From positions 2,604,001 through 2,668,000 of the forward strand of contig CAWDLR010000003.1 of NCBI GenBank assembly GCA_963803125.1: a DNA stretch of 64,000 nucleotides. Direction: 5' to 3'. The notes beneath the pieces were generated by a model. That model saw nothing but the letters and a program-made list of their open reading frames with translations. It searched no databases and was not told the DNA's origin. Numbering within the stretch: the first letter of the stretch is position 1; each line of letters opens with the position of its first letter. Made by a program: the position numbers and the translations under genes. Of this stretch, positions 23,723-32,321 are shown in pieces. The DNA comes from G963675935 sp963803125. GTDB lineage: Bacteria; Planctomycetota; Planctomycetia; Pirellulales; Thermoguttaceae.

Positions 23723-26236
23723 ATGACGTCCATGCCGATTTCCAACAGACCCGTCGATTCGCGGCCCCGTAGGCCGCGCTATCAGCCGCTGGTGAACGTC
23801 CTGTTAGCCGTTGCGGCCGGCATCCTGGTTGACCGCTTCTGGCCGCTGCCGTTTCCGGCATGGGGGACGTTGGCTGTCGCCGGCTTGCTGCTCTGGGCCG
23901 TTGGTACGGCCTCGCGGCGCGTGCCGCTTCTCCTCGCCAGCGTGCTGCTCCTCTTGGCGGTGGCGGCGACGGCGGGGGCGTGGCGGCACTGCTGCTGGAA
24001 CCTCTTCTCCGCCGACGACCTGGGCCGCTATGCCCGCCGCAACCCACAGCCGATCGCCGTCAACGCCGTGGTGCTCGAATCGCCGCGGGCCCTCCCCCCA
24101 CTGCCGTCCGATGCGTTGCGAGCAACGCCGGCACGCGAGGGAGCCCGGCTGACTGTCGACCTGCGCGGGTTGCGGAACGGCGCCGCCTGGCAGCCAGCCT
24201 CTGGTCGGGCGACGCTGTTCGTGGCGGGCGAGCCGCCGAGCGTCGAGCCGGGCGATTGCGTCCGTTGCTTCGTCCACCTCTCCGCCCCCGAGGGGCCGCA
24301 AAACCCCGGCGAAGCCGATCGTGCCGCCCGGCTCCGCGCCGATCGCATCCTGAGCTGCCTTTCGGCCAAGACGGCCGATTGCGTTTCAGTCACAAAGACC
24401 GGATCCGAGTGCAATCTCTGGCGGCAACTCGGCCGCGTTCGCTCGTTCGGCAATCATACGCTAAAACGATACCTGGACCAGCAACGGGCCGAGTTGGCCG
24501 CCGCCGTGCTGCTCGGGCTGCGCGAGGAGCTCGACGCCGGGCGAAACGAGGCCTTTCTCACCACCGGCGCCGTTCACGTCCTCTGCATCTCCGGCCTGCA
24601 CGTCGGTATCTTGGCGGGTGCCCTGTTCTGGATCATGCAGCGAACGCGAATCCCCCGCGGCTGGGCGGTGGCTTCGGTCGCCGCCATCACGCTGCTCTAC
24701 GCGATCATGGTTGACGTTAGCCCGTCCGTGGTCCGGGCGACGATTCTGGTGCTGATCGTCTGCATTGCCGCCTGGCTCGGCCGCCGCCCGCTGGGTTTCA
24801 GTTCGCTGGCCGCTGCGGCGCTGGTCGTATTGGCGGTCAATCCCGAACACCTGTTCCACACCGGCGCCCAACTGTCCTTCCTCTGCGTCGCCGTGCTGAT
24901 CTGGTTCGCCAACCGCCGGCCACATTGGGATGACGACGTGGCAGCAACTAAGACAACGCTCGACCGCCTGGTTCAGCAGAATCTGAGCTGGCCCGCGCGG
25001 AACCGGGCGAAGCTCAAACGAAGCGTGGTCGGCATCGCCGAGGCCGGTCTGTTGCTTTGGGTGCTGGCGCTGCCGCTGGTCATGGCGCGGTTTCATATTC
25101 TCTCACTGGTGGCGCTGGTGCTGAATGTGTTGCTCTGGCCGCTGATATCGATGTGCCTTTTGAGCGGATTTGCGGTATTGTTGTTCGGCCCGCTCTGTCC
25201 GCCGCTGGGATACCTCTGCGGCTCGATGTGCAACGGAGGCCTTTGGCTGCTGGAAGGGGGCGTAAAGCTGGGCGATCGCCTGCCGTACGGCCATTTCTGG
25301 CTGCCCGGGCCGGCCGATTGGTGGCTGTGGGGATTTTACGGCGCCGTGGGTTTGGCCGTCGCGTTTCCGCGGCTTCGCCCCCGGTGGCGTTGGTGCGTCG
25401 CGTTATTGGCCGCGTGGATCGCCCTCGGCTTTGCGGCCTCCGCGTGGCGGCACGATCGCAGCCGGCTCGATTGCACCTTTCTCAGCGTCGGCCACGGCTG
25501 CGCGGTCTTCATCGAGTTTCCCTCCGGCAAAACCATGCTCTACGACGCCGGGCGGATGGGCGAGCCCGCCCTGGGCGCCCGCACCATCGCCGGTTTCCTC
25601 TGGGATCGCGGCCTGTCGCATCTCGACGCCGTGGTCCTCTCCCATTCCGATATCGACCACTACAACGCCCTGCCGGAGTTGCTCGGCAAGTTCTCGGTCG
25701 GAGCGGTCTACGTTTCGCCGGTGATGTTCGAGAAGCACAACCGCATGATCGCGGCCTTGCACGACGCGATCGAGCAGAATCGAGTCCCATTGCAGGAAGT
25801 GAGCGCGGGCAAGCGTCTCCCGGCGGGCGGCGATTGCCTGGTCGAGGTGCTGCACCCGCCACCCAGCGGCATCCCCGGCTCGGACAACGCCAACAGCGTG
25901 GTGCTGGCGGTCGAGTATCGCCGCCGGCGGATCGTCTTGCCCGGCGACTTGGAATCGCCGGGGCTCGACGAGATGCTGGCGCAGCAGCCGCGGCAGTGCG
26001 AGGTGCTGATGGCCCCGCATCACGGCAGCCGCAAGAGCAATTCGCCCGCCCTGGCCGCCTGGTGCAGACCGCGCTGGGTCGTCTTCAGCGGCGATGGCCG
26101 CTGGAACCTGCCGGCGATCAACCAGACCTATCAAGCCGTCGGCAGCCAGACGCTGCACACGCACGCCTGCGGCGCGATCCGCGTGCAAATCGGCGACGGC
26201 GGAGTTGAGGTATCGCAATTTGTCAAACCGTTGTAA
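23723..26236 (+). CDS. comEC: ComEC/Rec2-type DNA uptake channel protein
   Basis: The 837-residue product has the three standard parts: an N-terminal membrane/OB region (DUF4131-like), the competence domain with LLGLREELDAGRNEAFLTTG and VLCISGLHVGILAG, then several helices including SPSVVRATILVLI. The C-terminal metallo-beta-lactamase domain has SVGHGCAVFIEF, DAGRMGE, LSHSDIDHYNALPEL and LMAPHHGSRKSN. It would carry single-stranded DNA across the inner membrane. The usual HxHxDH motif appears as HSDIDH. The ATG at 23723 is preferred; a second ATG at 23732 is possible. The frame upstream only reads a palindrome. No other competence genes are adjacent. Confidence 0.92.
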   Translation: MTSMPISNRPVDSRPRRPRYQPLVNVLLAVAAGILVDRFWPLPFPAWGTLAVAGLLLWAVGTASRRVPLLLASVLLLLAVAATAGAWRHCCWNLFSADDLGRYARRNPQPIAVNAVVLESPRALPPLPSDALRATPAREGARLTVDLRGLRNGAAWQPASGRATLFVAGEPPSVEPGDCVRCFVHLSAPEGPQNPGEADRAARLRADRILSCLSAKTADCVSVTKTGSECNLWRQLGRVRSFGNHTLKRYLDQQRAELAAAVLLGLREELDAGRNEAFLTTGAVHVLCISGLHVGILAGALFWIMQRTRIPRGWAVASVAAITLLYAIMVDVSPSVVRATILVLIVCIAAWLGRRPLGFSSLAAAALVVLAVNPEHLFHTGAQLSFLCVAVLIWFANRRPHWDDDVAATKTTLDRLVQQNLSWPARNRAKLKRSVVGIAEAGLLLWVLALPLVMARFHILSLVALVLNVLLWPLISMCLLSGFAVLLFGPLCPPLGYLCGSMCNGGLWLLEGGVKLGDRLPYGHFWLPGPADWWLWGFYGAVGLAVAFPRLRPRWRWCVALLAAWIALGFAASAWRHDRSRLDCTFLSVGHGCAVFIEFPSGKTMLYDAGRMGEPALGARTIAGFLWDRGLSHLDAVVLSHSDIDHYNALPELLGKFSVGAVYVSPVMFEKHNRMIAALHDAIEQNRVPLQEVSAGKRLPAGGDCLVEVLHPPPSGIPGSDNANSVVLAVEYRRRRIVLPGDLESPGLDEMLAQQPRQCEVLMAPHHGSRKSNSPALAAWCRPRWVVFSGDGRWNLPAINQTYQAVGSQTLHTHACGAIRVQIGDGGVEVSQFVKPL

Positions 26237-26256
26237 CCTTCACCCGGCAATCCGCT

Positions 26257-26431
26257 CGTTCCCACGCGGAGCGTGGGAACCAGGGAACGCGCAAACCGCA
26301 CCATTCCCTCGTTCCCACGCTCTGCGTGGGAACGCCCTAGCCCTCGGCGCTGCGCGTCATTCGCTGCGACGCCGAGCGTCGGGGGAGGGGCGGTTCCCAC
26401 GCGGAGTGTGGGAACCAGGGAACGCGCAAAC
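26257..26431. repeat. Three CGTTCCCACGCnnnGCGTGGGAACG palindromes
   Basis: Units at 26257-26296, 26309-26334 and 26392-26431 share CGTTCCCACG(C)...GCGTGGGAACC. Two of them end in the same AGGGAACGCGCAAAC tail. They occupy the whole gap between comEC and the next gene and end 6 bp before its start codon. Confidence 0.75.
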
Positions 26432-26437
26432 TACACC

Positions 26438-27094
26438 ATGCAGCTAATCTTGCGAACACTGATCATTTTGCAGACGATTGCCGTCGAGTTGGCGGCATTG
26501 GCTGCGATGGACGACGTCGAGACGGCCCCAATCTCGGGGCCGATGCTCGCCGCCTCGGGCCTGATCGTCGCTTACCTCTCGTTTCGCCGCAACCGGCCCT
26601 GTGGGCTCTGCTTCGGGTCGATCGCGCCGACCGCTTATGTGCTATCCTTCTCGCTTATCAGCGGATTGGGCTGGAGCAAATACGACGCGTGGACGCCGAT
26701 GTTCGTCATCGTCGCCGTGGTTGCCGCGTTTCATGTGGTGGCGGCGTTTCTTGCGATCGGCGAAATCGCCGCAACGCTGGAGGATAATCGCCCGAAGCTC
26801 CCCTTTCAGTTCAGCATCTTCTCCATGCTGGTGCTGATGCTGCTGGTTTCGATCTTTTTCGGATCGTACCAAACCTTCGGTCCGGCTGGGGCGGGAATCG
26901 GGGCGCTGTTTGCCTATGCGGTCATCCTCACCTATTTGCTGCGGCAGTTTCACCTCATGCGCGTGCGGCAAAAAGAAGAGCTTCGCGAGAAAAGTTGGCC
27001 CTCCGCTTCGCGCGACACGGCAATCCGGAAAAACGAGGGAGCGTCCCGAGAACAGCCGGCACCTCACCCAGTTCGCAACCTGAGACAACTGTGA
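26438..27094 (+). CDS. Multi-span membrane protein of unknown function
   Basis: The 218-residue product has about six hydrophobic helices, for example LIILQTIAVELAALAAM, PMFVIVAVVAAFHVVAAFL and FSIFSMLVLMLLVSIFFGSY. A charged C-terminus begins RQFHLMRVRQKEELREKS. The ATG at 26438 is chosen because the upstream extension simply translates palindromes. The stop codon overlaps the GTG of the next gene (GTGA at 27091-27094), suggesting translational coupling with the glycosyltransferase. No known domain was recognised. Confidence 0.75.
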   Translation: MQLILRTLIILQTIAVELAALAAMDDVETAPISGPMLAASGLIVAYLSFRRNRPCGLCFGSIAPTAYVLSFSLISGLGWSKYDAWTPMFVIVAVVAAFHVVAAFLAIGEIAATLEDNRPKLPFQFSIFSMLVLMLLVSIFFGSYQTFGPAGAGIGALFAYAVILTYLLRQFHLMRVRQKEELREKSWPSASRDTAIRKNEGASREQPAPHPVRNLRQL

Positions 27095-28797
27095 CCGTGA
27101 CCATTGACAACAACGGCGCAGCGACGTTGACCAATAATCAGGGCACATCCTGCCGTCCGCTGGTGCTGCTGGCGATCGCGATTGCGGCGGTGATTTTTAT
27201 CTTCCCGCTCTTGCTGCGATTCCCGCTGTTGGATCCCGACGAGGGCCTGCACGCCTCGATCGCCCAGGAGATGGTGGAACGCGGCGACTGGATCGTGCCC
27301 CGCTTTCTCGGTCAGCCCTTCTTCGACAAGCCGATCCTCTATTTCTGGATTCAGGCGGCGTCGCTGCGGCTGTTCGGCTGGAACGAGACGGCCGTGCGGT
27401 TGCCGGGGCTGATGTTCGGCCTGCTCGGCGCGGTGACGACGGGGTTGCTGGCCTGGCGGATGTTCGGCCGCAAGACCGGCTGGATCGCCGGCATCTTCTA
27501 CGCCACGACCATCCTGCCCACCGCATTGGCCCAGGCGGCCTCGCACGACGTCGCCCTGGTCCCCTGGGTCAATCTGGCAATGCTGCTGCTCTGGGATGCG
27601 GAATGTAGGAGGCGTCTGCGGGCACCGATCCCAGAACTCCCCTCGCCCGCTCACGGGAGAGGGGCAGGGGGTGAGGGCGTCGCACAGAACCCTCGGACGC
27701 CATTCTCGCGCGCGATCCTCGCCTGTTGGCCCAACGGCGCCGGAAGGCGCCTCCTGCAACCCTTCTGCGAGACCGTCGGCGCCGGGCTGTTTCTCGGGCT
27801 GTCGATTCTGACGAAGGGCCTCCTGGGCGTGGCCGTCGTGGGGCTGGCTTTCGGCGGCTATCTGCTGATTGCCCGGCGAGTGACGATCGCGGCGTTGCTG
27901 CAAGCCACGGCCGTGCTGTTGATCGCTGTCGCCGTGGCCGCACCGTGGTATCTTGCCGTCGAGGCGCGACAGGCCGGTTTTCTCCACTACTACTTCTTCG
28001 AACGCCACGTCCTCGGCTTCGCCACCGGCAAGCAACCGCACAGCGATCAGCCCTGGTGGTATTATCTGCCGATCCTGCTCGGCGGCGGACTGCCGTGGAT
28101 CGCCTATCTGCGCTGGGCGGCAGGCGGGGGCCGAGATTTCGCAGATGACCGTTTAGCCGTCGCGTCCACGCGACGTGGAATTACCGGCGCATTTCGATCT
28201 TATCTTCACTTCATCGCCGCGTGGACGCGGCGGCTAAACGCTGGTTCTCAATCCTCGACCGCCGATTCTCCGCCCTCCGCTCTCCCTTTCCTCTGGTTCT
28301 GGCTGATCGGCTGGGTCGTTTTCTTGACCGTGGCGCGGTCGAAACTGGCGACGTACCTTTGGCCGGCGTTTCCGCCGCTGGCGATCTTGGCGGCGGTGGC
28401 CTGGACGCGGGCGATCGCCGGTTCGCTCGGCGCCATCGAGGGGGACCGTCCCATTTTCGTTGACACGAAAATTGGGACAGTCCCCGGCGAGGCGGCCAGG
28501 CGATCGTTCGCCCGCTCGTTCGTCAGCTCTTGTTGGGGCGGACCGATCGTGTTGCCGGCAGCCGTGGCGGTGCTGCAATCGGCGCTGGCGTTCCGCTTCG
28601 CTTGGCCGGTCTGGCTGGCGGTGATCGCGGTGGCCGCGGTGTCGCCGTTGCCGCTGGTTCCCTGGCGCGGGCCGGCGGCAGGCGGCCATGGCGGCGGCGG
28701 CGCTCTCGCTGGCCGCGCAGTTCGTCGTGGTGATGACGTTGATTCTGCCGCCGCTTGCGGAAATGTACTCCGCCCGCGATTTGGCCGAGCATTTTAA
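27091..28797 (+). CDS. ArnT/PMT-type glycosyltransferase (N-terminal and central part)
   Basis: This is a GT-C membrane enzyme that moves sugars from polyprenyl phosphate onto lipid or protein. The signature first loop is LLDPDEGLHASIAQEMVERG with the catalytic-type Asp-Glu, followed by FLGQPFFDKPILYFWIQAAS, FGWNETAVRLPG and later YFFERHVLGFATGKQPHSDQ and PWWYYLPILLGG. Three palindromic insertions are in frame: 27605-27757, 28150-28240 and 28441-28485. Near 28671 the family frame is lost (WRGPAAGGHG...). Removing one base would read WRGRRQAAMAAAALSLAAQF and join the ORF at 28688. The GTG at 27091 overlaps the upstream stop. The residues after the shift, to 28797, are out of frame. Confidence 0.82.
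   Translation: MTVTIDNNGAATLTNNQGTSCRPLVLLAIAIAAVIFIFPLLLRFPLLDPDEGLHASIAQEMVERGDWIVPRFLGQPFFDKPILYFWIQAASLRLFGWNETAVRLPGLMFGLLGAVTTGLLAWRMFGRKTGWIAGIFYATTILPTALAQAASHDVALVPWVNLAMLLLWDAECRRRLRAPIPELPSPAHGRGAGGEGVAQNPRTPFSRAILACWPNGAGRRLLQPFCETVGAGLFLGLSILTKGLLGVAVVGLAFGGYLLIARRVTIAALLQATAVLLIAVAVAAPWYLAVEARQAGFLHYYFFERHVLGFATGKQPHSDQPWWYYLPILLGGGLPWIAYLRWAAGGGRDFADDRLAVASTRRGITGAFRSYLHFIAAWTRRLNAGSQSSTADSPPSALPFLWFWLIGWVVFLTVARSKLATYLWPAFPPLAILAAVAWTRAIAGSLGAIEGDRPIFVDTKIGTVPGEAARRSFARSFVSSCWGGPIVLPAAVAVLQSALAFRFAWPVWLAVIAVAAVSPLPLVPWRGPAAGGHGGGGALAGRAVRRGDDVDSAAACGNVLRPRFGRAF
27605..27757. repeat. Composite palindromic insertion in the first ArnT-like gene
   Basis: Outer arms GTAGGAGGCG (27605) and CGCCTCCTGC (about 27748) enclose a copy of the CCCCTCGCCCGCTCACGGGA unit that is tandemly repeated at 32051-32207. 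The nested repeats add about 50 codons, including SPAHGRGAGGEG, without breaking the frame. This suggests one element landed inside another. Confidence 0.7.
28150..28240. repeat. Palindromic insertion (CGTTTAGCCGTCGCGTCCACG type)
   Basis: CGTTTAGCCGTCGCGTCCAC at 28150 is mirrored by GTGGACGCGGCGGCTAAACG ending at 28240. It is translated in frame as DRLAVASTRRG ... TRRLNAG within an extracytoplasmic loop of the glycosyltransferase. Confidence 0.72.
28441..28485. repeat. P2 palindrome, 45 bp, in frame in the first ArnT-like gene
   Basis: GGGGACCGTCCCATTTTCGT is mirrored by ACGAAAATTGGGACAGTCCC plus C. The 45 bp equal 15 codons and read GDRPIFVDTKIGTVPG. The inner part is almost identical to the copy in nadC. 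Confidence 0.85.
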
Positions 28798-29077
28798 TCG
28801 CACCGGCGAGTTTCCGCCGCGGCTGTTTGTGGCGGAAGAGCGCGCCGGCTCGCTGGTGTTTTATCTCAACGCCGCGCTCTGCGCCGAACTTACCGAGGGC
28901 CGGCTTCAGTTTCTTCCCACCGATCCGCCGACGCCGCTACGGCCCGGCGACGTGGTGGCCGTCAAAGATCGGAATCTATCGAAGGCCGAGCAGTGGCTCG
29001 ACCTCGACGACAGCCCCTACCAGCGCGTCGGGCAATATCGCTTGTACCGTCTGGCGAAACCGCAAGCGGGAAATTGA
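28688..29077 (+). CDS. C-terminal part of the first ArnT-like glycosyltransferase, shifted frame
   Basis: The 129 residues have a membrane helix AAQFVVVMTLILPPLAEMYS followed by a periplasmic domain typical of ArnT-like C-termini: ARDLAEHFNRTGEFPPRLFV, AGSLVFYLNA, PGDVVAVKDRNL and YQRVGQYRLYRLAK. It has no independent start context and joins the preceding frame if one base near 28671 is removed. It should therefore be read as the end of that gene. The last residues (KPQAGN) come from a remnant of the AAACCGCAAGCGG repeat. Confidence 0.75.
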   Translation: MAAAALSLAAQFVVVMTLILPPLAEMYSARDLAEHFNRTGEFPPRLFVAEERAGSLVFYLNAALCAELTEGRLQFLPTDPPTPLRPGDVVAVKDRNLSKAEQWLDLDDSPYQRVGQYRLYRLAKPQAGN

Positions 29078-29123
29078 GATCGAGCGTCTATCTAAGTGCG
29101 AGCGAATAGAACTTGTGCTCACA

Positions 29124-29176
29124 GTAGCCCGCACACGCCGTGTGCGCGGCGGCGGCACACGGCGTGTGCCGCCTAC
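29124..29176. repeat. Palindromic element (GCACACGCCGTGTGC type)
   Basis: The 15-bp palindromes GCACACGCCGTGTGC and GCACACGGCGTGTGC lie at 29131-29145 and 29155-29169, with outer GTAG...CTAC. The right end supplies the stop codon of the convergent PAP2 gene and could terminate both transcripts. Confidence 0.72.
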
Positions 29177-29919
29177 TTCCCTGTACCGGTCCACTTAGCC
29201 CGCCAGCGAGACTCCCAACGCTCGAACCAGACGGGGAGTCGTCCCACGTACAGCAGGAAGGTCGCGGCGAGACAACCGGCCACCGCGCCGGCGCAGACGT
29301 CGCTGGGGAAGTGGGCCCCCGAGACGATCCGCTGGCAGCCGACCAGCACCGCCAGCAGCGTGAACAGCAGCCGGCCTTGCGGATAAAGCCAGATCAAGGC
29401 GGCGGCAAGCCCGACGGCGGTGGCCGTGTGCGCCGAAGGGAAGCCCTGCGTGCCGCTCTGGCCGCTGAGCATCGGCAGCCAGCGGCCGAACGTCTCCCAA
29501 ACCGAGCCGCTGAAGTCGAGCGGAACGTCGTTCGGTCGGGTGCGAATGATCAGCATTTTCAGCAGGTCGGCCACTCCGCCGGCTGCCAACGCGCAGGCCG
29601 CCACCCGCGGTATGGCCCAGCGGCGGCGGGCGTCGAGTTGATGCAGCACCACCAAGATCAGCGCCACCCCAATTCCGTGCCCGAACGGCTCGAAGATGTC
29701 GAAATAGCCCAGATAGGCATGGGTGGTTTGGTCGAATTCCGTGCTCGCCCGGTCGTTCCAACGCCGCAGTTTTATGCCCACCGGCAGATCGATGGCCAGC
29801 GCAGCAACCGCGGCCACAGCCAGCAGCAGGGGCAACAGAAATCTGCGAGAAACTGGGCGGCTGTCGGGCATGGCGGAAGTGGTGTTGGCCTGGCGGGGCC
29901 GATGGCTTACAGTGTGCAT
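29173..29919 (-). CDS. PAP2-family membrane phosphatase
   Basis: The 248-residue product has the three PAP2 phosphatase motifs: KMLIIRTRPND, the FPSAHTATAVGL segment with the catalytic His, and GCQRIVSGAHFPSDV with the second His. About six membrane helices are visible. It probably removes phosphate from a lipid such as undecaprenyl pyrophosphate, which fits the flanking polyprenyl-phosphate-dependent glycosyltransferases. The ATG at 29919 has GGAAGG upstream; an internal ATG at about 29871 is an alternative. Divergent from the second ArnT-like gene. Confidence 0.9.
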   Translation of the reverse strand: MHTVSHRPRQANTTSAMPDSRPVSRRFLLPLLLAVAAVAALAIDLPVGIKLRRWNDRASTEFDQTTHAYLGYFDIFEPFGHGIGVALILVVLHQLDARRRWAIPRVAACALAAGGVADLLKMLIIRTRPNDVPLDFSGSVWETFGRWLPMLSGQSGTQGFPSAHTATAVGLAAALIWLYPQGRLLFTLLAVLVGCQRIVSGAHFPSDVCAGAVAGCLAATFLLYVGRLPVWFERWESRWRAKWTGTGK

Positions 29920-29995
29920 AAACCTTCCGCCGCACCCTGTCAAGTCCAACGAAGCGGGCGGTTGCGTCCATCTTCGGCAACAAAGGATCGCCGAA

Positions 29996-32026
29996 ATGTC
30001 TCGAATGATGCGCTATCAACTCTGGATTGCCGCCGTCGCCGCGGCGATCTTCTTCACCAACCTCGGCGCCGCGGCCCTCTTCGACATGGACGAGGCCCTC
30101 TACAGTTCCTGTGCCCGCGAAATGCTCCATCGCGGCAACCTGGTCGTGCCCTGGTTCAACGGGGCAATGTTCCCCGAAAAGCCGCCGCTGATGTTCTGGA
30201 CGATGATCGGGGGATACAAGTTGTTTGGCGTCGACGAACTGGGCGCCCGCTTCTTCTCGGCCCTATTCGGCGTGGGCACGGCCCTGGTGGCGTTTCATCT
30301 CGGCCGGATTTTTTTCAATCCTCGCGTGGGCCTCTGGGCCGGCCTGATCACCGCCTCGACGATCGTGTTCACCATTTCGGCCCGCGCCGCCACGGTCGAT
30401 TCGGCCCTGACGTTCTTCACAGCTTTGGCGTTCTTGATGTTCGTGATGGGATGGAGGAGGTCGGCAGTGGGCAGTGAGCGGTGGGCAGTGGGTGGCGCTG
30501 AAATTGGGGAAGGCGCTGCCTCTAATCCCCAATCCCCAATCCCTAATCCCTCCCTTTCACAATTTCCCTTGCCCTACGCCATCGCGACCTACGCCTCGAT
30601 CGGCGTGGCCGTCTTGGGCAAAGGGCCGGTGGGAATGCTGCTGCCGCTGGCGGCGATGGGTCTGTTCCTGCTGGTCACGGCGGAGAAAAAGGGGACAGGT
30701 ACAATTTGTGCGCAGCACCCTTCGGGCCGTTCCGGCAAATTGTACCTGTCCCCTTTTTCTCCGGACTGCTGGCGCAGCCTGTTTCGCTCGGCCTGGTGGA
30801 TGCGGCCGTTCACGATGATCGTGGTCATCGCCGCGGTCGCCGCGCCGTGGTACTTGGCGGTCGGCGTCGAGACGAACGGGGAATGGCCGAAGCAGTTCAT
30901 CCGCGACTTCTGTCTGCGTCCATTTAAGCAGCCGATCCAAGGCCACGGTGACGCCACCGCCGTGATCGTCTCGATCCTCTACTATTTCTATCAGGTTCCT
31001 GCGGTGCTGGTCGGCTTCTTCCCCTGGTCGGTGTTCTTGGCGCCGACGCTGATCGATGCGTGGCGACGGCTGCGCCGCCCCTTGCCCAACCAGCCGCTTG
31101 CGGTTTCGCAAGCGTCCCAGACGAGTGCAAACCTCCCAGAGGATCCGCCAGCACAGCCACCGACACTGGAACGGGCGGGAATCGTGCTCGCGCTCTGCTG
31201 GTTCGGCACTTGGTTCCTCTTCTGGTCGATCTGCAAGACGAAACTGCTGCACTACTTGTTGCCGGCCTATCCGGCATTGGCCCTGCTGACCGCATGTTTC
31301 ATCGATCGCTGGCTGGCGTCGGAAAAGGGGTCAGAACTGTTTTGCGCCGGCCGGCCCGCCTCGCAGCCTCCATCGTCCGAAAAAACAGTTCTGACCCCTT
31401 TTTCCCCGTGGGTGTTGCGAAACGCCTGGATTTCGCTGATTCTCGTCGGCGTCGGCATCGCGATCGCTGTTCCCTTCATTGCCGCGAAGTTCCTGCCCGG
31501 CGAAGGTTCGTTGGGACTGTTGGGACTTCTCCTTGTCTTCGGCGGCGGGTGGTGCTGGTGGAAGACCTCGCGCGGACTGCACTACGACGCCGCCATCACC
31601 ATCGTCATCACCGCCGCGGCGTTCTTGATCGGCGTATTCGGCCTCGCTGTTCTGCGGGTCGATCGCTTCCAGAATGCGAAATCAATGATAGCGGCGATCC
31701 GTGCCGACGAAGAAAAGGGGTCGGGTGTCATTTCCGCGCCTCCGCGGTCGCCCATCGCCACCTATCGCTTCTTCCGCGAGAGCACGGTTTTCTACGCCGG
31801 CAAGCCGGTGCGAAGATGCGACGACGATCCGGCCGCCCACCAAACCGCCCCGCAGGCCCTGGCCCAATTCCTCGCCACCCCAGGCCGCTCGTACGTGATT
31901 ACCACCGACGAGTACGCGGCGGAACTGAAACAGAAGAAGGAGTTCTCCGGCCGCCTCAAAGAGATTCATCGCGAGCCGCGTTTTCTCGCGGACGGCGAGA
32001 TGGTCATCTTCCGCCACGGCAATTGA
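29996..32026 (+). CDS. ArnT/PMT-type glycosyltransferase with at least four inserted repeats
   Basis: The 676-residue GT-C enzyme has the conserved first loop LFDMDEALYSSCAREMLHRG with Asp-Glu, FNGAMFPEKPPLMFWTMIGG, ELGARFFSALFG, and later AVAAPWYLAVGVETNGEWPK and TKLLHYLLPAYPALALL. The C-terminus RSYVITTDEYAAELKQKKEF is a periplasmic domain. In-frame insertions lie at about 30463-30543, 30682-30762 (81 bp), about 31089-31108, 31321-31405 and, partly, 31716-31740. Together they add roughly a hundred residues, all between membrane helices or in loops, and the frame is intact throughout. The ATG at 29996 starts MSRMMRYQLW; the frame upstream only shadows the PAP2 gene. Confidence 0.88.
   Translation: MSRMMRYQLWIAAVAAAIFFTNLGAAALFDMDEALYSSCAREMLHRGNLVVPWFNGAMFPEKPPLMFWTMIGGYKLFGVDELGARFFSALFGVGTALVAFHLGRIFFNPRVGLWAGLITASTIVFTISARAATVDSALTFFTALAFLMFVMGWRRSAVGSERWAVGGAEIGEGAASNPQSPIPNPSLSQFPLPYAIATYASIGVAVLGKGPVGMLLPLAAMGLFLLVTAEKKGTGTICAQHPSGRSGKLYLSPFSPDCWRSLFRSAWWMRPFTMIVVIAAVAAPWYLAVGVETNGEWPKQFIRDFCLRPFKQPIQGHGDATAVIVSILYYFYQVPAVLVGFFPWSVFLAPTLIDAWRRLRRPLPNQPLAVSQASQTSANLPEDPPAQPPTLERAGIVLALCWFGTWFLFWSICKTKLLHYLLPAYPALALLTACFIDRWLASEKGSELFCAGRPASQPPSSEKTVLTPFSPWVLRNAWISLILVGVGIAIAVPFIAAKFLPGEGSLGLLGLLLVFGGGWCWWKTSRGLHYDAAITIVITAAAFLIGVFGLAVLRVDRFQNAKSMIAAIRADEEKGSGVISAPPRSPIATYRFFRESTVFYAGKPVRRCDDDPAAHQTAPQALAQFLATPGRSYVITTDEYAAELKQKKEFSGRLKEIHREPRFLADGEMVIFRHGN
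30463..30543. repeat. Low-complexity insertion in the second ArnT-like gene
   Basis: GGCAGTGGGCAGTGAGCGGT-type text is followed by CCCCAATCCCCAATCCCTAA-type text. It is translated SAVGSERWAVGG ... SNPQSPIPNPS. The C-rich half is the reverse complement of the G-rich repeat found after nrdJ and at 34424. Confidence 0.6.
30682..30762. repeat. P3 palindrome, 81 bp, in frame in the second ArnT-like gene
   Basis: The perfect 26-bp arms begin GGAGAAAAAGGGGACAGGTA and are mirrored at the right. The middle is GTGCGCAGCACCCTTCGGGC and onward. The 81 bp are exactly 27 codons (EKKGTGTICAQHPSGRSGKL...). The same length is seen at 61454-61534. Confidence 0.87.
31321..31405. repeat. P3-variant palindrome in frame in the second ArnT-like gene
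   Basis: GGAAAAGGGGTCAGAACTGT is mirrored by ACAGTTCTGACCCCTTTTTCC-type sequence; one arm has an extra T. It is translated EKGSELFCAGRPASQPPSSE followed by KTVLTPF between two membrane helices. A lone left arm of a similar element (GAAAAGGGGTCGGGTGTCAT) lies at 31716. Confidence 0.8.
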
Positions 32027-32050
32027 CGTTCCGGGGGCGCAGCCCCCATC

Positions 32051-32207
32051 TCCCCTCGCCCGCTCGCGGGAGAGGGGCCGGGGGTGAGGGCCGTTCGTCT
32101 CCTCCTCCCCTCGCCCGCTCGCGGGAGAGGGGCCGGGGGTGAGGGCCGTTCGTCTCCTCCTCCCCTCGCCCGCTCGCGGGAGAGGGGCCGGGGGTGAGGG
32201 CCGTTCG
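32051..32207. repeat. Tandem repeat, three copies of 55 bp (CCCTCGCCCGCTCGCGGGAG type)
   Basis: Units start at 32051, 32106 and 32161 and are nearly identical. Each holds a CCCCTC...GAGGGG hairpin followed by CCGGGGGTGAGGGCCGTTCG. Further copies are at 34308-34415, and one sits inside the first ArnT-like gene. The gap between the glycosyltransferase and the HTH gene holds nothing else. Confidence 0.8.
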
Positions 32208-32321
32208 CCCGGATCGCCTCCTTGTCTCCTTGTCTCCCCGTCTCCTTTTCACTTGCCCAGGCGGTCATGCGTGGGGAAGCGGGCTGCGGTTTTGCACCAA
32301 ACGGGTTTTGCACCGCACTTC

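Noticed and set aside
28471..28760. Antisense or alternative frames over the ArnT-like 3' region
   Set aside because: Low-complexity translations of GC-rich sequence. The family signal is only in the two plus-strand frames joined by a one-base shift.
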